Source of the DNA: Prorocentrum cordatum | Taxonomy: Eukaryota; Sar; Dinophyceae; Prorocentrales; Prorocentraceae | Direction of reading: 5' to 3' | Length of the DNA stretch: 64,000 nucleotides | Assembly (NCBI GenBank): GCA_963575745.1 | Contig: CAUYUJ010015837.1 | Location: forward strand, 472,122 to 536,121 | Part shown: positions 44,498 to 56,640 of the stretch, piece by piece | Layout: the number at the start of each line of letters is the position of its first letter | Position numbering within the stretch: the first letter of the stretch is position 1 | Translations under genes and position numbers: made by a program | Notes under the pieces: model-generated | What the model was told of the DNA's origin: nothing | Databases searched by the model: none | The model's input: the letters and a program-made list of their open reading frames with translations, nothing else

Positions 44498-44640
44498 GCT
44501 GGCGTTGCGGCACTGGCGGAGGCGGCGGCGCTGGGCTGACCTGGGGACGCGGCGCAGGTCGTCTACCTTTTCGTCGTGCGGCACGACGTGAACAGTGGGT
44601 GCGGGGGGCGAAGCGCGAGCCCACTCGGTGCCCAGGAGGG

Positions 44641-44733
44641 GGCAGGAGGAGGAGGAGGAGGAGGAGGAGGAGGAGGAGGAGGAGGAGGAGGAGGAGGAGG
44701 AGGAGGAGGAGGAGGAAGAGGAGGAGGAAGGGG
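44641..44733. repeat. GGA triplet tract
   Basis: About 90 bp of almost uninterrupted GGA. Confidence 0.95.
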
Positions 44734-44935
44734 GGGATCATCGAGGTTAAAGTGCCCTCCCCTCGTTCCTCCCTTCTTTGGGCGACTCTGGGACGCATCT
44801 CGTCGTCGCGGCTGGATCTGCCTCGAAATCTGGCAGAGGCGTACCCCGGGAGAGGCCTGGGGCCAGCTCTTCGTGTAGAGGAGGAAAATGAGAAGGAGGC
44901 GGATGAGGAGGACGAACGTCCTGACATCTTCTCAC

Positions 44936-45045
44936 TTTTGCTGTCTATTTTTGGCTTTGGGGGGCCCCTCACTGGCCCCCAGGACTGGCAACGAACGATT
45001 CAGGAGGAAAACCCATTGTTGGGGAAGGGGTCCAAACTTCTGGGG
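44936..45045 (+). repeat. Dispersed 100 bp repeat, copy 7
   Basis: TTTTTGGCTTTGGGGGGCCC, CACTGGCCCCCAGGACTGGC and TTGGGGAAGGGGTCC in family order. It sits between two GGA tracts. Confidence 0.6.
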
Positions 45046-45088
45046 ATACGCGGTGGACACATCGCGACATCGATGTCCGGAGGGGATC

Positions 45089-45607
45089 AGGAGGAGGAGG
45101 AGGAGGAGGAGGAGGAGGAGGAGGAGGAGGAGGGGGGAGGAGGAGAGGGGAGGAGGGAGGTGAGGGGAGGAGGAGGAGGAGGAGGAGGATGAGGAGGAGG
45201 AGGAGGAGCAGGGGAGGAGGAGGAGAGAGGAGCGCAGGAGGAGGAGGAGGAGGAGGGAGGAGGAGGAGGAGGAGGAGAGGAAGGAGGAGGAGGCGAGGAC
45301 GAGAGAGAAGGAAGAGGAGGAGGAGGAGGAGGGGTGGAGGAAAAGGGGGCGGATAGTAGCAGGAGAGGAAGAGGAGGAGAGGAGGAGGAGGAGGTGGAGG
45401 AGGAGGAGGAGGAGGAGGAGGAGGAGGAGGAGGAGGAGGAGGAGAGGAGGAGGAGGAGGGGAGGAGGAGGTGGAGGAGGAGGCGGAGGAGGAGGAGGAGG
45501 AGGAGGAGGAGGACGAGAAGGAGGAGGAGGAGGAGGAGGAGGAGGAGGAGGAGGAGGAGGAGGAAGTGGAGGAGGAGGAGGAGGACGAGGAGGGAGAGGG
45601 AGGAGGG
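45089..45607. repeat. Long GGA triplet tract
   Basis: About 520 bp of GGA with GGGA, GTG and GAC interruptions, the longest triplet tract in the window. It ends 33 bp left of composite element copy C. Confidence 0.95.
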
Positions 45608-45639
45608 TTTCCGCCCTTTCCCTGCCCTGTTGCCTCACC

Positions 45640-47590
45640 TTTTTTCCCGGAAAGGGCGGGGGCCCAGGGTTCTCTTTTAGTAGGTAAACCTGTCCCCCGG
45701 TGCCAACTTGAAGGAGGCCGGCGAATTGCCGGCGAATTTTTTCCCTGATAAATAACGAGGTCGAAGGAGGCCGGCGAATTAAAATTTGAGGAAGTCTCGA
45801 GCGAAACGCTTGTTTTTGAAATCCCGATCGATAAATCACAGGGTGCGGGCCACTTTTTCGTGTGGTGAGGATGTCTCGAGCGAAACGCTTGCTCCGCAGA
45901 GTTTGCCTGATCGGTAGACGAGCGAACGCTTGTTTTGCAGAGCCGACCGCGACGCGGAAAAGCGCCCCGCGCGAAGGAATTTCGATGATGTTTCGACTAA
46001 TTCCTTTGTTTTTGTACGATTTCCTGGATTTTTGGCAGGATGTCTCGAGCGAAATGCACGACCCCACCCTAGCACGACCATACCCCAGCACGACCACACC
46101 CCAGCACGACCAGACCCCAGCACGACCCCACCCCAGCACGACCCCACCCCAGCACGACCATACCCCAGCACGACCACACCCCAGCACGACCCGACCCCAG
46201 CTCGACCCTACCCCAGCAAGACCACACCCCAGCACGACCACACCCCAGCACGACCTCACCACAGCACGACCACGCCCCAGCACGACCACGCCCCAGCACG
46301 ACCACGCCCCAGCACGACCACGCCCCAGCACGACCACGCCCCAGCACAACCACCCCCCAGCACGACCACCCCCCCAGCACGACCACACCCCAGCACGACC
46401 ACCCCCCAGCACGTCCACACCCCAGCACGACCACTCCCCAGCACGACCACAACCCAGCACGACCACACCCCAGCACGACACACCTCAGGCACGACCGATC
46501 GATTAAATCCACAGGGTGCGGAGCCACCCCAGCCGAACCCCACCCCAGCACGACCCACCCCAGCACGACCCCCCCCAGCACGACCACGCTCCCAGCATGA
46601 CCCAACCCCGCACGACCACACCCCGCCTCACGACCCTCCCGCACGACCACCCCAGCACGACCCCACCCTAGCACGACCACACCCCAGCAAGACCACACCC
46701 CAACACGACCACACCCCAGCACGACCTCACCACAGCACGACCCCACCCCAGCACGACCACGCCCCAGCACGACCACACCCCAGCACGACCACACCCCAGC
46801 ACGACCCCACCCCAGCAAGACCACACCCCATCACGACCACACCCCAGCACGACCTCACCACAGCACGACCACACCCCAGCACGACCACACCCCAGCACGA
46901 CCACGCCCCAGCACGACACGCCCAGCACGAACACCCCCCAGCACGACACACCCCAGCCCGACCACCCCCAGCACGACCACGCCCAGCACGGACCACACCC
47001 CAGCACGACCAGCACGACCACACCCCCGCCACGACCACTCCCAGCCACGACCACACCCCAGCTCGACACACCCCAGCACGGACCCCACCCCAGCACGACC
47101 CCACCCCAGCACGACCCCACCCAAGCAAGACCACACCCCAGCACGACCACACCCCAGCACGACCTCACCACAGCACGACCACACCCCAGCACGACCACGC
47201 CCCAGCACGACCACGCCCCAGCACGACCACGCCCCAGCACAACCACCCCCCTGCACGACCACCCCCCCAGCACGACCACACCCCAGCACGACCACCCCCC
47301 AGCACGACCACACCCCAGCACGACCACTCCCCAGCACGACCACACCGCCTTGGTTGAGTGGTTGCCTGTCGTAGTGGAATGTTTCGTGGGGTGTCTCGTG
47401 GAATGTTTCGCGGGGTGTCTCCTGGAATGTTTCGTGAGGTGTCTCGCGGAATGTTTCGTGAGGTGTCTCGTGGGATGTTTCGTGAGGTGTCTCGTGGATG
47501 TTTCGTGAGGTGTTGCCCCGTTGGGTATCGTGAAAACGTGCCCATGCTCCACATGTCTATATCCCTTTCCGGGTTCGTGGGTCCATCATG
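45640..47590 (-). mobile_element. Composite VNTR retroposon-like element, copy C (longest)
   Basis: Contains the full 3' module of three GATGTCTCGAGCGAAACGCT-type words with GAGCCGACCGCGACGCGG and GAATTTCGATGATGT, shared with copies D, E, I and in damaged form G. A GATCGATTAAATCCACAGGG module at 46,497 splits the 16 bp array into two, so the copy is about 1.95 kb. Confidence 0.85.
46055..47345. repeat. 16 bp satellite array inside copy C
   Basis: About 75 units in two blocks. The region 46,520-47,060 has many single-base indels relative to the unit, more than elsewhere, which could be real decay or sequencing error. Confidence 0.9.
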
Positions 47591-48104
47591 TTTCACGCCT
47601 GCTGCCTAGTACTGAGCGATGGTTTCTGACTTTGATGATGGTTCCTCGCAGTCTCTATGCCCGAACCGCGGGGGAGTGCCAACGAGAAGGGAAAAGATTA
47701 GATGGGCAGTAGGAGGGCGATCATGGGGTGCGGGCGTGGAGATATCGAGCACAAGGCGATCAGGGGTCTGGATCTTTGTGGCCCCGTATCGGCCACCTGC
47801 GTGCCAGCGTGGAAGGGCCAATGGGCCAGGCCGCTCGCGCTGGGCCTCCAGGCGCAGGCAGGCGGGGCAGTCTCGCGGCGCTGAGGGCAGCGACGGCTGG
47901 GATGATGTCAGATGGTCGGGGGCAAGCGCTCCCCTCCTCCTCTTCCTCCTCCTCCTCCTCCTCCCCTGAGATCCTGGCGATTCAACTTTTTCGAGCCGGG
48001 CGGTTTCGCTCGGTTTCGGGACCCGGGACCCTCACAGATCGACCCGGCTCGAATGCAGGAAGATGGGGTCTGGGGGTCCGGTCGTAATTTTCTGCGATGT
48101 CGCA
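47591..48104. other. Non-repetitive spacer between copies C and D
   Basis: About 0.5 kb with short ambiguous open frames on both strands and a CCT run at 47,937-47,966. No gene recognised. Confidence 0.35.
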
Positions 48105-49742
48105 TTTTTTCCCGGAAAGGGCCTGGGCCCAGGGTTCTCTTTTAGTTGGTAAACCTAATCCCCCGGTGCCTGCTTGAGGGAGGCCGGCGAATTTTTTCCC
48201 TGATAAATAACGAGGTCGAAGGAGGCCGGCGAATTAAAATTTGAGGATGTCTCGAGCGAAACGCTTGGTTTTGAAATCCCGATCGATAAATCACAGGGTG
48301 CGGGCCACTTTTTCGTGTGTTGAGGATGTCATCGGAGCGAAAACGGCTTGCTCCGCAGAGTTTGCCTGGATGTCTCGAGCGAAACGCTGGTTTTGCAGAG
48401 CCGACCGCGACGCGGAAAAGCGCCCCGCGCGAAGGAATTTCGATGATGTCTCGACTAATTCGTTTGTTTTTGTACGATTTCCTGGAATTTTTGGCAGGAT
48501 GTCTCGAGCGAAATGCACGACCCCACCCTAGCACGACCATACCCCAGCACGACCACACCCCAGCACGACCAGACACCAGCACGACCCCACCCCAGCACGA
48601 CCCCACCCCAGCACGACCATACCCCAGCACGACCACACCCCAGCACGACCCGACCCCAGCACGACCCTACCCCAGCTAGACCACACCCCAGCACGACCAC
48701 ACCCCAGCACGACCTCACCACAGCACGACCACACCCCAGCACGACCACGCCCCAGCACGACCACGCCCCAGCACGACCACTCCCCAGCACGACCACACCC
48801 CAGCACGACCACCCCCCCCAGCACGACCACACCCCAACACGACCACTCCCCAGCACGACCAACCCAGCACGACCACCACCCCAGCACGACCACTCCCAGC
48901 ACGACCACACCCAGCACGACCACACCCCAGCACGACCACACCCAGCACGACCACACCCAGCACGACCACACCCAGCCACGACGATCGGGGAGTAAATCCA
49001 GGGTGCGAGCACCCAGCACGAACCCACCCCAGCAGCACGACACCAACCCCGGCACGACCCCACCCCAGCACGAACCACGCCCCAGCTGACCACACCCGCA
49101 CGACCCCACCCCAGCACGACCACTCCCAGCAACGACCCCACCCCAGCACGACCCCACCCTAGCACGATCCACACCAGCAACGACCACACCCCCAGCACGA
49201 CCCACCCCAGCACGATCACACCCAGCACGACCCCACCCCAGCAAGGACCACCACCCCAGCCCGACCGCCAACCCAGCACGACCTCACCCCAGCACGACCA
49301 CACCCCAGCACGACCTCACCACAGCACGACCACACCCCAGCACGACCACGCCCCAGCACGACCACGCCCCAGCACGACCACGCCCCAGCACAACCACCCC
49401 CCAGCACGACCACCCCCCCAGCACGGCCACACCCCAGCACGACCACCCCCCAGCACGACCACACCCCAGCACGACCACTCCCCAGCACGACCACACCGCC
49501 TTGGGTGAGTGGTTGCCTGTCGTCGTGGAATGTTTCGTGGGGTGTCTCGTGGAATGTTTCGCGGGGTGTCTCGTGAAATGTTTCGTGAGGTGTCTCGTGG
49601 AATGTTTCGTGAGGTGTCTCGTGGGCTGTTTCGTGAGGTGTCTCGTGGGATGTTTCGTGAGGTGTTGCCCAGTTGGGTATCATGAAAACGTGTCCATGCT
49701 CCACATGTCTATATCCCTTTCCGGGTTCGTGGGTCCATCATG
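48105..49742 (-). mobile_element. Composite VNTR retroposon-like element, copy D
   Basis: The 3' module resembles copy C, with a small insertion in one motif (GATGTCATCGGAGCGAAAAC). A degraded GATCGGGGAGTAAATCCAGG module lies at 48,982 within the array. Ends: TTTTTTCCCGG and CATCATG. Confidence 0.85.
48515..49497. repeat. 16 bp satellite array inside copy D
   Basis: About 58 units, with irregular spacing at 48,850-49,270. The last third returns to the regular CTCACCACAG then CGCCCC order seen in other copies. Confidence 0.9.
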
Positions 49743-49769
49743 TTTTTCAACGTCTGATCTCAGGGTTCT

Positions 49770-49836
49770 CCTCCTCCTTCTCCTTCTCCTACCTCTTCTC
49801 TTTCTCCTCCTCCTCCTCCTCCTCCTCCTCCTCCTG
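49770..49836. repeat. CCT-rich triplet tract
   Basis: CTCCTT and CCT units of about 65 bp, 27 bp right of copy D. Confidence 0.85.
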
Positions 49837-49935
49837 CTACGTTAACAGTGTGCTTGCCGACGTTCGGACGCGCAGGCCGAGGGTGCCGAGCCACCGGTGG
49901 ACCACCGTGTGATTGGAAGGTCGTGCTGATGGGTT

Positions 49936-50115
49936 TTGTCCTGGTCCGCCGGAGGGGCCCGCGAGGCCTGGATGGCTCAGGCGGCAGTTTTGCGAAAGAA
50001 GGATACAGAGGGGAAGCGGGCGCGAGGGGAATATGTTCTGGAGTACTGGATCAGGCGGACTGCTTCTGTCTGTTTGAACTTTCACATTCCTGGCCGCCGC
50101 GGGGTGTTCCGCGAG
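49936..50115 (+). CDS. Candidate exon, unknown function
   Basis: The frame reads AREAWMAQAAVLRKKDTEGK, RARGEYVLEYWIRRTASVCL and NFHIPGRRGVFRE before a canonical GTGAGC donor at 50,116. The composition is charged and helix-like and unlike its repeat neighbours. A CCT-rich tract to the left could serve as a polypyrimidine tract, but the acceptor and start are not fixed. No family recognised, and no second exon can follow because composite element copy E begins 60 bp to the right, unless the element lies inside an intron. Confidence 0.25.
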
Positions 50116-50173
50116 GTGAGCCCATTGGGTGTGCCCGGCCCAGCGTCTATCTATCCATCTGTCTGTCTGTCTG

Positions 50174-51571
50174 TTTTTTTTTTTTCCCGGAAAGGGCCTG
50201 GGCCCAGGGTTCTCTTTTAGTTGGTAAACCTGTCCCCCGGTGCCAACTTGAGGGAGGCCGGCGAATTTTTTCCCTGATAAATAACGAGGTCGAAGGAGGC
50301 CGGCGAATTAAAATTTGAGGATGTCTCGAGCGAAACGCTTGTTTTTGAAATCCCGATCGATAAATCACAGGGTGCGGGCCACTTTTTCGTGTGTTGAGGA
50401 TGTCTCGAGCGAAACGCTTGCTCCGCAGAGTTTGCCGAGGATGTCTCGAGCGAAACGCTTGTTTTGCAGAGCCGACCGCGACGCGGAAAAGCGCCCCGCG
50501 CGAAGGAATTTCGATGATGTCTCGACTAATTCGTTTGTTTTTGTACGATTTCCTGGTATTTTGGCAGGATGTCTCGAGCGAAATGCACGACCCCACCCTA
50601 GCACGACCATACCCCAGCCCGACCACACCCCAGCACGACCAGACCCCAGCACGACCCCACCCCAGCACGACCCCACCCCAGCACGACCATACCCCAGCAC
50701 GACCACACCCCAGCACGACCCGACCCAGCACGACCCTACCCCAGCAAGACCACACCCCAGCACGACCACACCCCAGCACGACCTCACCACAGCACGACCA
50801 CACCCCAGCACGATCACGCCCCAGCACGACCACGCCCCAGCACGACCACTCCCCAGCACGACCACCTCCCAGCACGACCCCACCCCAGCACGACCCCACC
50901 CCAGCCGGACCACGCCCCAGCACACCACACCCAGCACGACCACACCCAGCACGGACACCCCCATGCCACGACCCCACCCCAGCACGACCCCACCCTAGCA
51001 CGACCACACCCCAGCACGACCACACCCCAGCACGACCCCACCCCAGCACGAGCACACCCCAGCACGACCCCACCCCAGCAAGACCACACCCCAGCACGAC
51101 CGCACCCCAGCACGACCTTACCACAGCACGACCACACCCCAGCACGACCACGCCCCAGCACGACCCCGCCCCAGCACGACCACGCCCCAGCACGACCACG
51201 CCCCAGCACGACCACGCCCCAGCACGACCACCCCCCAGCACGACCACCCCCCCAGCACGACACCCCCCAGCACGACCACCCCCCAGCACGACCACACCCC
51301 AGCACGACCACTCCCCAGCACGACACCCCGCTTGGTTTGAGTGGTTGCCTGGTCGTCGTGGAAATGTTTCGTGGGTGTCTCGTGGAATGTTTCCGCAGGG
51401 TGTCTCGTGCAAATGTTTCGTTGAGGTGTCTCGTGGAATGTTTCGTGAGGTGTCTCGTGGGCTGTTTCGTGAGGTGTCTCGTGGGATGTTTCGTGAGGTG
51501 TTGCCCAGTTGGGTATCATGAAAACGTGTCCATGCTCCACATGTCTATATCCCTTTCCGGGTTCGTGGGTC
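50174..51571 (-). mobile_element. Composite VNTR retroposon-like element, copy E
   Basis: Has the longest terminal A run of the family: 12 T on the plus strand before CCCGG. Its head is broken: at 51,571 GGGTTCGTGGGTCCA passes directly into GCACGACCACACC of another array instead of TCATG. That fusion suggests recombination, or misassembly, between two copies. Confidence 0.8.
50588..51328. repeat. 16 bp satellite array inside copy E
   Basis: About 45 units, with local irregularity at 50,860-50,990. Confidence 0.9.
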
Positions 51572-52411
51572 CAGCACGACCACACCCCAGCACGACCACC
51601 CCCCAGCACGACCTTACCACAGCACGACCACACCCCAGCACGACCACACCCCAGCACGACCCGATCGATAAATCACAGGGTGCGGAGCACCCCAGCACGA
51701 ACCCACCCCAGCACGACCCCACCCCAGCACGACCCCACCCCAGCACGACCCCACTCCGCATGACCCACCCCCAGCACGACCACACCCCAGCACGACCACG
51801 CCCCAGCACGACCACTCCCCAGCACGACCACACCCCAGCACCACCACACCCCAGCACGACCACACCCCAGCACGACCACACCCCAGCACGATCACACCCC
51901 CCAGCACGACCCGATCGATAAATCACAGGGTTCGACCACCCCAGCACGACCACACCCCAGCACCACCACACCCCAGCACGACTCCACCCCAGCACGACCA
52001 CGCCCCAGCACGACCATACCCCAGCACGACCACGCCCTGCACGACCACGCCCCAGCACGACCACCCCCCAAGCACGACCCTCCCCCCAGCTCGACCTCCC
52101 CAGCACGACCACCCCCCCAGCACGGACCACACTCCCTGCACGACCATCACCAGCACGACCACACCGCCTTGGTTGAGATGGTTTGCCTGTCTCGTGGAAT
52201 GTTTCGTGGGGTGTCTCGTGGAATGTTTCGAGGGGTGTCTCGTGAAATGTTTCGTGAGGTGTCTCGTGGAATGTTTCGTGAGGTGTCTCGTGGGCTGTTT
52301 CGTGAGGTGTCTCGTGGGATGTTTCGTGAGGTGTTGCCCAGTTGGGTATCATGAAAACGTGTCCATGCTCCACATGTCTATATCCCTTTCCGGGTTCGTG
52401 GGTCCATCATG
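51572..52411 (-). mobile_element. Composite element, fragment E2 lacking its 3' module
   Basis: Contains only arrays and the head. The GATCGATAAATCACAGGGTG module occurs twice (51,661 and 51,911), followed by the 24 bp array and an intact CCATCATG head at 52,411. It has neither an A tail nor the GCCGGCGAATT module. Confidence 0.75.
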
Positions 52412-53988
52412 TTCCCGGAAAGGGCTTGAGCCCAGGGTTCTCTTTTAGTAGGTAAACCTGTCCCCCGGTGCCTGCTTGAAGGAGGCCGGCGAATTTTTTC
52501 CCTGATAAATAACGAGCCGGCGAATTGCCGGCGAATTTTTTCCCTGGTAAATAACGAGCCGGCGAATTGCCGGCGAATTGTTTCCATGATAAATAACGAG
52601 CCGGCGAATTAAAATTTGAGGATGTCTCGAGCGAAACGCTTGTTTTTGAAATCCCGACCTCACCACACCCCAGCACGACCACACCCCAGCACGACCTCAC
52701 CACAGCACGACCACACCCCAGCACGACCACGCCCCAGCACGACCACGCCCCAGCACGACCACGCCCCAGCACGACCACGCCCCAGCACGACCACCCCCCA
52801 GCACGGCCACCCCATCAGCACGACCACCCCCCAGCACGACCACCCCCCAGCACGACCACACCCCAGCACGACCACACCCCAGCACGACCACACCACAGCA
52901 CGACCACACCCCAGCACGACCACACCACAGCACGACCACACCCCAGCACGACCACGCCCCAGCACGACCACGCCCTGCACGACCTCCGCCAGCGGACCCA
53001 CGCACAGCACGACCACACCCCGCACGACCACACCCTAGCAAGACCACACCCCAGCACGACCACCTCACCACAGCACGACCACTCCCCAGCACGACCCCAC
53101 CCCAGCACGACCACGCCCCAGCACGACCACACCCCAGCACGATCACACCCCAGAACGACCACACCCCAGCACGACCCCACCCAAGCACGACCCCACCCCA
53201 GCACGATCACACCTCAGCACGACCACACCCCAGCAGGACCCCACCCCAGCACGACCCCACCCCAGCACGGCCCCACCCCAGCAAGACCACACCCCAGCAC
53301 GACCGCACTCCAGCACGACCTCACCACAGCACGACCACACCCACAGCAGACCACCCCCAGCACGACGACGCCCAGCCGCCACACCTCCCCAGCACGACCA
53401 CTCCCCAGCACGACCACAACCCCAGCACGACCACACGCCCAGCACGACCCCACCCCAGGCAGACCACACCCCAGCACGACCACACCCCAGCACGACCCGA
53501 CCCCAGCACGACCCTACCCCAGCAAGACCACACCCCAGCACGACCACACCCCCGCACGACCTCACCACAGCACGACCACACCCCAGCACGACCACGCCCC
53601 AGCACGACCACGCCCCAGCACGACCACGCCCCAGCACAACCACCCCCCAGCACGACCACCCCCCCAGCTCGACCACACCCCAGCACGACCACCCCCCAGC
53701 ACGACCACACCCCAGCACGACCACTCCCCAGCACGACCACACCGCCTTGGTTGAGTGGTTGCCTGTCGTCGTGGAATGTTTCGTGGGGTGTCTCGTGGAA
53801 TGTTTCGCGGGGTGTCTCCTGGAATGTTTCGTGAGGTGTCTCGCGGAATGTTTCGTGAGGTGTCTCGTGGGATGTTTCGTGAGGTGTCTCGTGGGATGTT
53901 TCGTGAGGTGTTGCCCCGTTGGGTATCGTGAAAACGTGCCCATGCTCCACATGTCTATATCCCTTTCCGGGTTCGTGGGTCCATCATG
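52412..53988 (-). mobile_element. Composite VNTR retroposon-like element, copy F
   Basis: Starts with only TT before CCCGG, directly abutting E2's head. It has three 58 bp units of the GCCGGCGAATT module like copy A and shares with A the rare variants GATCACACCCCAGAACGACC and AGCAAGACCACACC-CCAGCAC-GACCACCTCA. The A/F pair is clearly the youngest relationship. Confidence 0.85.
52660..53742. repeat. 16 bp satellite array inside copy F
   Basis: About 65 units. A disturbed stretch at 53,340-53,460 has frequent indels. Confidence 0.9.
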
Positions 53989-54346
53989 TTTTTTCCCGGA
54001 AAGGGCCTGGGCCCAGGGTTTTCTTTTAGTTGGTAAACCTAATCCCCCGGTGCCTGCTTGAGGGAGGCCGGCGAATTTTTTCCCTGATAAATAACGAGGT
54101 CGAAGGAGGCCGGCGAATTAAAATTTGAGGATGTCTCGAGCGAAACGCTTGTTTTTGAAATCCCGATCGATAAATCACAGGGTGCGGGCCACTTTTTTCG
54201 GGGGTTTGAGATGTCTCGAGCGAAAACGCTGCTCCGCCAGAGTTTGCCGAGGATGTCTCGAGCGAAAAAAACGCTTGTTTTGCAGAGCCGACCGCGACGC
54301 GGAAAAAGCGCCCCGCTGCGAAGGAATTTTCGATGATGTCTCGACT
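53989..54346 (-). mobile_element. Composite element, fragment G (3' module only)
   Basis: Only the A tail and motif module remain, with single-base insertions relative to copies C, E and I (for example extra A in GCGAAAAAAACGC). It ends abruptly where an inverted head fragment begins. Confidence 0.75.
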
Positions 54347-54542
54347 AACCCGGAAAGGGATATAGACATGTGAGCATGGACACGTTTTCATGATACCCAA
54401 CTGGGCAACACCTCACGAAACATCCCACGAGACACCTCACGAAACAGCCCACGAGACACCTCACGAAACATTCCACGAGACACCTCACGAAACATTTCAC
54501 GAGACACCCCGCGAAACATTCCACGAGACACCCCACGAAAAT
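54347..54542 (+). mobile_element. Inverted head fragment of the composite element
   Basis: Reads AACCCGGAAAGGGATATAGA and then the 24 bp array on the plus strand, opposite to every other copy. The join with fragment G falls in the CCCGGAAAGGG word that both element ends share, and the other side is the assembly gap. Confidence 0.8.
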
Positions 54543-54642
54543 NNNNNNNNNNNNNNNNNNNNNNNNNNNNNNNNNNNNNNNNNNNNNNNNNNNNNNNNNN
54601 NNNNNNNNNNNNNNNNNNNNNNNNNNNNNNNNNNNNNNNNNN
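54543..54642. other. Assembly gap of 100 N
   Basis: Exactly 100 N, a conventional placeholder for a gap of unknown size between two parts of composite elements. Confidence 1.
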
Positions 54643-55528
54643 CCGATCGATAAATCACAGGATGCGGGCCGCCTCAGCACGACCACACCCCAGCACGACC
54701 ATGCCCCAGCACGACCACACCCCAGCACGACCCCGCCCCAGCACGACCCCACCCCAGCACGACCACGCCCCAGCACGACCACACCCCAGCACGACCACAC
54801 CCCAGCACGACCACACCCCAGCACGACCCCACCCCAGCACGACCCCACCCTAGCACGACCACACCCCAGCACGACCACACCCCAGCACGACCACACCCCA
54901 GCACGACCCCACCCCAGCACGACCCCACCACAGCACGACCACCCCCCAGCACGACCACACCCCAGCACGACCACACCCCAGCACGACCCCACCCCAGCAC
55001 GACCCCACCCCAGCAAGACCACACCCCAGCACGACCACACCCCAGCACGACCTCACCACAGCACGACCACACCCCAGCACGACCACGCCCCAGCACGACC
55101 ACGCCCCAGCACGACCACGCCCCAGCACGACCACCCCCCAGCACGACCACCCCCCTAGCACGACCACACCCCAGCACGACCACACCCCAGCACGACCACA
55201 CCCCAGCACGACCACACCCCAACACGACCATACTCCAGCACGACCACACCCCAGCACGACCACACCCAGTCGCACCCCCGTGGAATGTTTCGTGGGGTGT
55301 CTGGTTGAGTGGTTGCCTGTTCGTGGGGTGTCTCGTGGAATGTTTCACGGGGTGTCTCGTGGAATGTTTCGTGAGGTGTCTCGTGGGTTGTTTCGTGAGG
55401 TGTCTCCTGGGATGTTTCGCGGGGTGTCTCGTGGGATGTTTCGTGAGGTGTCGCCCAGTTGGATATCGTGAAAACGTGACCATGCTGCACATGTCTATAT
55501 CCCTTTCCGGGTTCGTGGGTCCATCATG
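54643..55528 (-). mobile_element. Composite VNTR retroposon-like element, copy H (truncated by the gap)
   Basis: The 3' module is lost in the gap. The array, the GTCGCACCCCCGTGG junction and the CATGCTGCACATG head match copy B, so B and H are a second closely related pair. Confidence 0.8.
54680..55268. repeat. 16 bp satellite array inside copy H
   Basis: About 37 regular units, the most regular array in the family. Confidence 0.95.
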
Positions 55529-55540
55529 TTTTATAGAATT

Positions 55541-56640
55541 TGTTGAGGATGTCTCGAGCGAAACGCTGGTTTTGCAAAATTGGGGGGATGTCTCGAGCGG
55601 GAGCCTCGTGGGTGGCCAGAATTGAGAGGATGTCTCAAGCGAAATGCTTGTTTTCACGCCCAGCGCGCAGGAATTCTGAGGATGTCTCGCGCGTGCCGCG
55701 TCCCGCGCGCAGGAATTTTGAGGATGTCTCGACAAATTTGTTTGTTTGGCGAGGATTTCTTTGGATTTTGACAGGATGTCTCGAGCGAAACGCTTGTTTT
55801 TCATAATTTGTTGAGGATGTCTCGACTAATTCGTTTGTTTTGCAAGGAATTCTTTGGATTTTGACAGGATGTTTCGAGCGAAACGCTTGTTTTTCAGAAT
55901 TTGTTGAGGATGTCTCGAGCGAAACGCTGGCTTTGCAAAATTGGGGGGATGTCTCGAGCGGGAGCCTCGTGGGGTGCCAGAATTCAGAGGATGTCTCAAG
56001 CGAAATGCTTGTTTTCACGTCCCGCTCGCAGGAATTCCGAGGATGTCTCGCGCGTGCCGCGTCCCGCGCGCAGGAATTTTGAGGATGTCTCTGCTAATTC
56101 GTTTGTTTAGCGAGGATTTCTTTGGATTTTTGCAGGATGTCTCGAGCGAAACGCTTGTTTTCCATAATTTGTTGAGGATGTCTCGACTAATTCGCTTGTT
56201 TTGCCAGGAATTCTTTGGATTTTGACAGGATGTCTCGAGCGAAACGCTTGTTTTTCAGAATGAGGAGCGAAACGCTGGTTTTGCAAAATTGGGGGGATGT
56301 CTCGAGCGGGGGTCTCGTGGGGTGCCAGAATTCAGAGGATGTCTCAGGCGAAATGCTTGTTTTCACGTCCCGCTCGCAGGAATTCCGAGGATGTCTCGCG
56401 CGTGCCGCGTCCCGCGCGCAGGAATGTTGAGGATGGCAAATTTGTTTGTTTGGCGGGATTTCTTTGGATTTTGACAGGATGTCTCGAGCGAAACGCTTGT
56501 TTTTCATAATTTGTTGAGGATGTCTCGAGCGAAACGCTGGCTTTGCAAAATTGGGGGGATGTCTCGAGCGGGGGTCTCGTGGGGTGCCAGAATTCAGAGG
56601 ATGTCTCAGGCGAAATGCTTGTTTTCACGTCGCGTGGCGC
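55541..56640. repeat. Higher-order tandem array of GATGTCTCGAGCGAAACGCT motifs
   Basis: More than 20 copies of GAGGATGTCTCGAGCG(A/G)-type words at 40-65 bp spacing, arranged in a higher-order unit of about 330-365 bp. The unit order is AAATTGGGGGGATGTCTCGA, GAGCCTCGTGGG, GAAATGCTTGTTTTCACG, CGCGCGTGCCGCGTCCCGCG, then TTCTTTGGATTTTGACAGGA. Three full units and one partial. The same motif forms the 3' module of the composite elements. Confidence 0.85.
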
